DNA of 5,333 bases from UBA10210 sp964408425. Its GTDB lineage: Archaea > Micrarchaeota > Micrarchaeia > Norongarragalinales > Norongarragalinaceae. Under the pieces are notes generated by a model. It was not told the DNA's origin. It made no database searches and was given only the letters and a program-made list of their open reading frames with translations. The DNA lies in the NCBI GenBank assembly GCA_964408425.1, contig CAYOZI010000037.1, positions 1 to 5,333 of the forward strand, in the 5' to 3' direction. Of this stretch, positions 5,232 to 5,333 are shown one piece after another (the stretch's first letter is position 1; every line of letters starts with the position of its first letter). A program made the position numbers and the translations under genes.

Positions 5232-5333
5232 TTACTCTTCTTCTGCGAATTTCTTTATCGCTTCGAAGTTTTCCACGATCAGTTTTGCCTTGCCTTTTCC
5301 GAATTGGAACGGGAAATTGTCGGCGTCGCTCCT
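5232..5333 (-). CDS. C-terminal end of a small uncharacterised protein (5' end outside window)
   Basis: Thirty-three codons and a TAA read leftward from the right edge with no interruption. The visible part contains FPFQFGKGKAKLIVENFEAI followed by KKFAEEE. It looks like a strand, a KAKLI turn and a C-terminal amphipathic helix with an acidic end. I have the impression of similar short tails in small uncharacterised archaeal proteins, but I cannot name a family. The frame converges on tRNA-Val and stops 8 bp from its 3' end. Codon choice resembles that of the neighbouring genes. The start and total length cannot be seen. Confidence 0.65.
   Translation of the reverse strand, partial: RSDADNFPFQFGKGKAKLIVENFEAIKKFAEEE

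Noticed and set aside
1..5333. CRISPR array, insertion sequence or attachment site
   Set aside because: No regularly spaced repeats, transposase-like frame, terminal inverted repeats or duplicated tRNA end were seen; the tRNA 3' end is not repeated elsewhere in the window.

Overview
The window is archaeal chromosome. The evidence is an Alba chromatin protein, an archaeal Sec61-beta subunit, a DUF460/COG2433 RuvC-like protein, A/T-rich TATA boxes about 25-28 nt ahead of genes, T-tract terminators, GGTG-type Shine-Dalgarno sites, and a tRNA-Val without an encoded CCA that appears to carry an intron in its D loop. Short intergenic gaps, several small proteins and a secreted Cys/EF-hand protein suggest a DPANN-type archaeon (Diapherotrites/Micrarchaeota-like). 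That lineage guess is inference, not proven from the window.

Layout. Positions 1-1360 (minus) hold the first 453 residues of a secreted, calcium-loop and cysteine-rich surface protein that runs off the left edge. It is divergent, across about 117 bp, from a plus-strand AbrB-like/winged-helix regulator (1478-2032). Tail to tail with the regulator, 3 bp away, is a 50-residue Sec61-beta gene on the minus strand (2036-2188). Divergent from that are two tandem plus-strand paralogs (2253-3197 and 3283-4134). Each has one N-terminal membrane anchor and a large domain outside the membrane with an alternating alpha/beta pattern resembling ThuA/class I glutamine-amidotransferase-like folds. Then come a minimal RuvC/RNase H-like protein of the DUF460 family (4192-4656), Alba (4727-5059), and tRNA-Val(GAC) (5115-5223). 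The last 33 codons of a small minus-strand protein (5232-5333) enter from the right edge.

How the parts relate. Three gene groups concern the envelope: the secreted Ca-loop protein, the translocon subunit Sec61-beta, and the anchored paralog pair. Three concern nucleic acids: the AbrB-like regulator, the RuvC-like protein and Alba. Most genes seem to have their own TATA box, so this looks like a series of single-gene units rather than one operon. No insertion sequence, CRISPR array, prophage or origin is visible. The most interesting points are the tRNA D-loop intron, the tandem membrane-anchored paralogs of unknown function, and the repeated Cys/EF-hand architecture of the surface protein.
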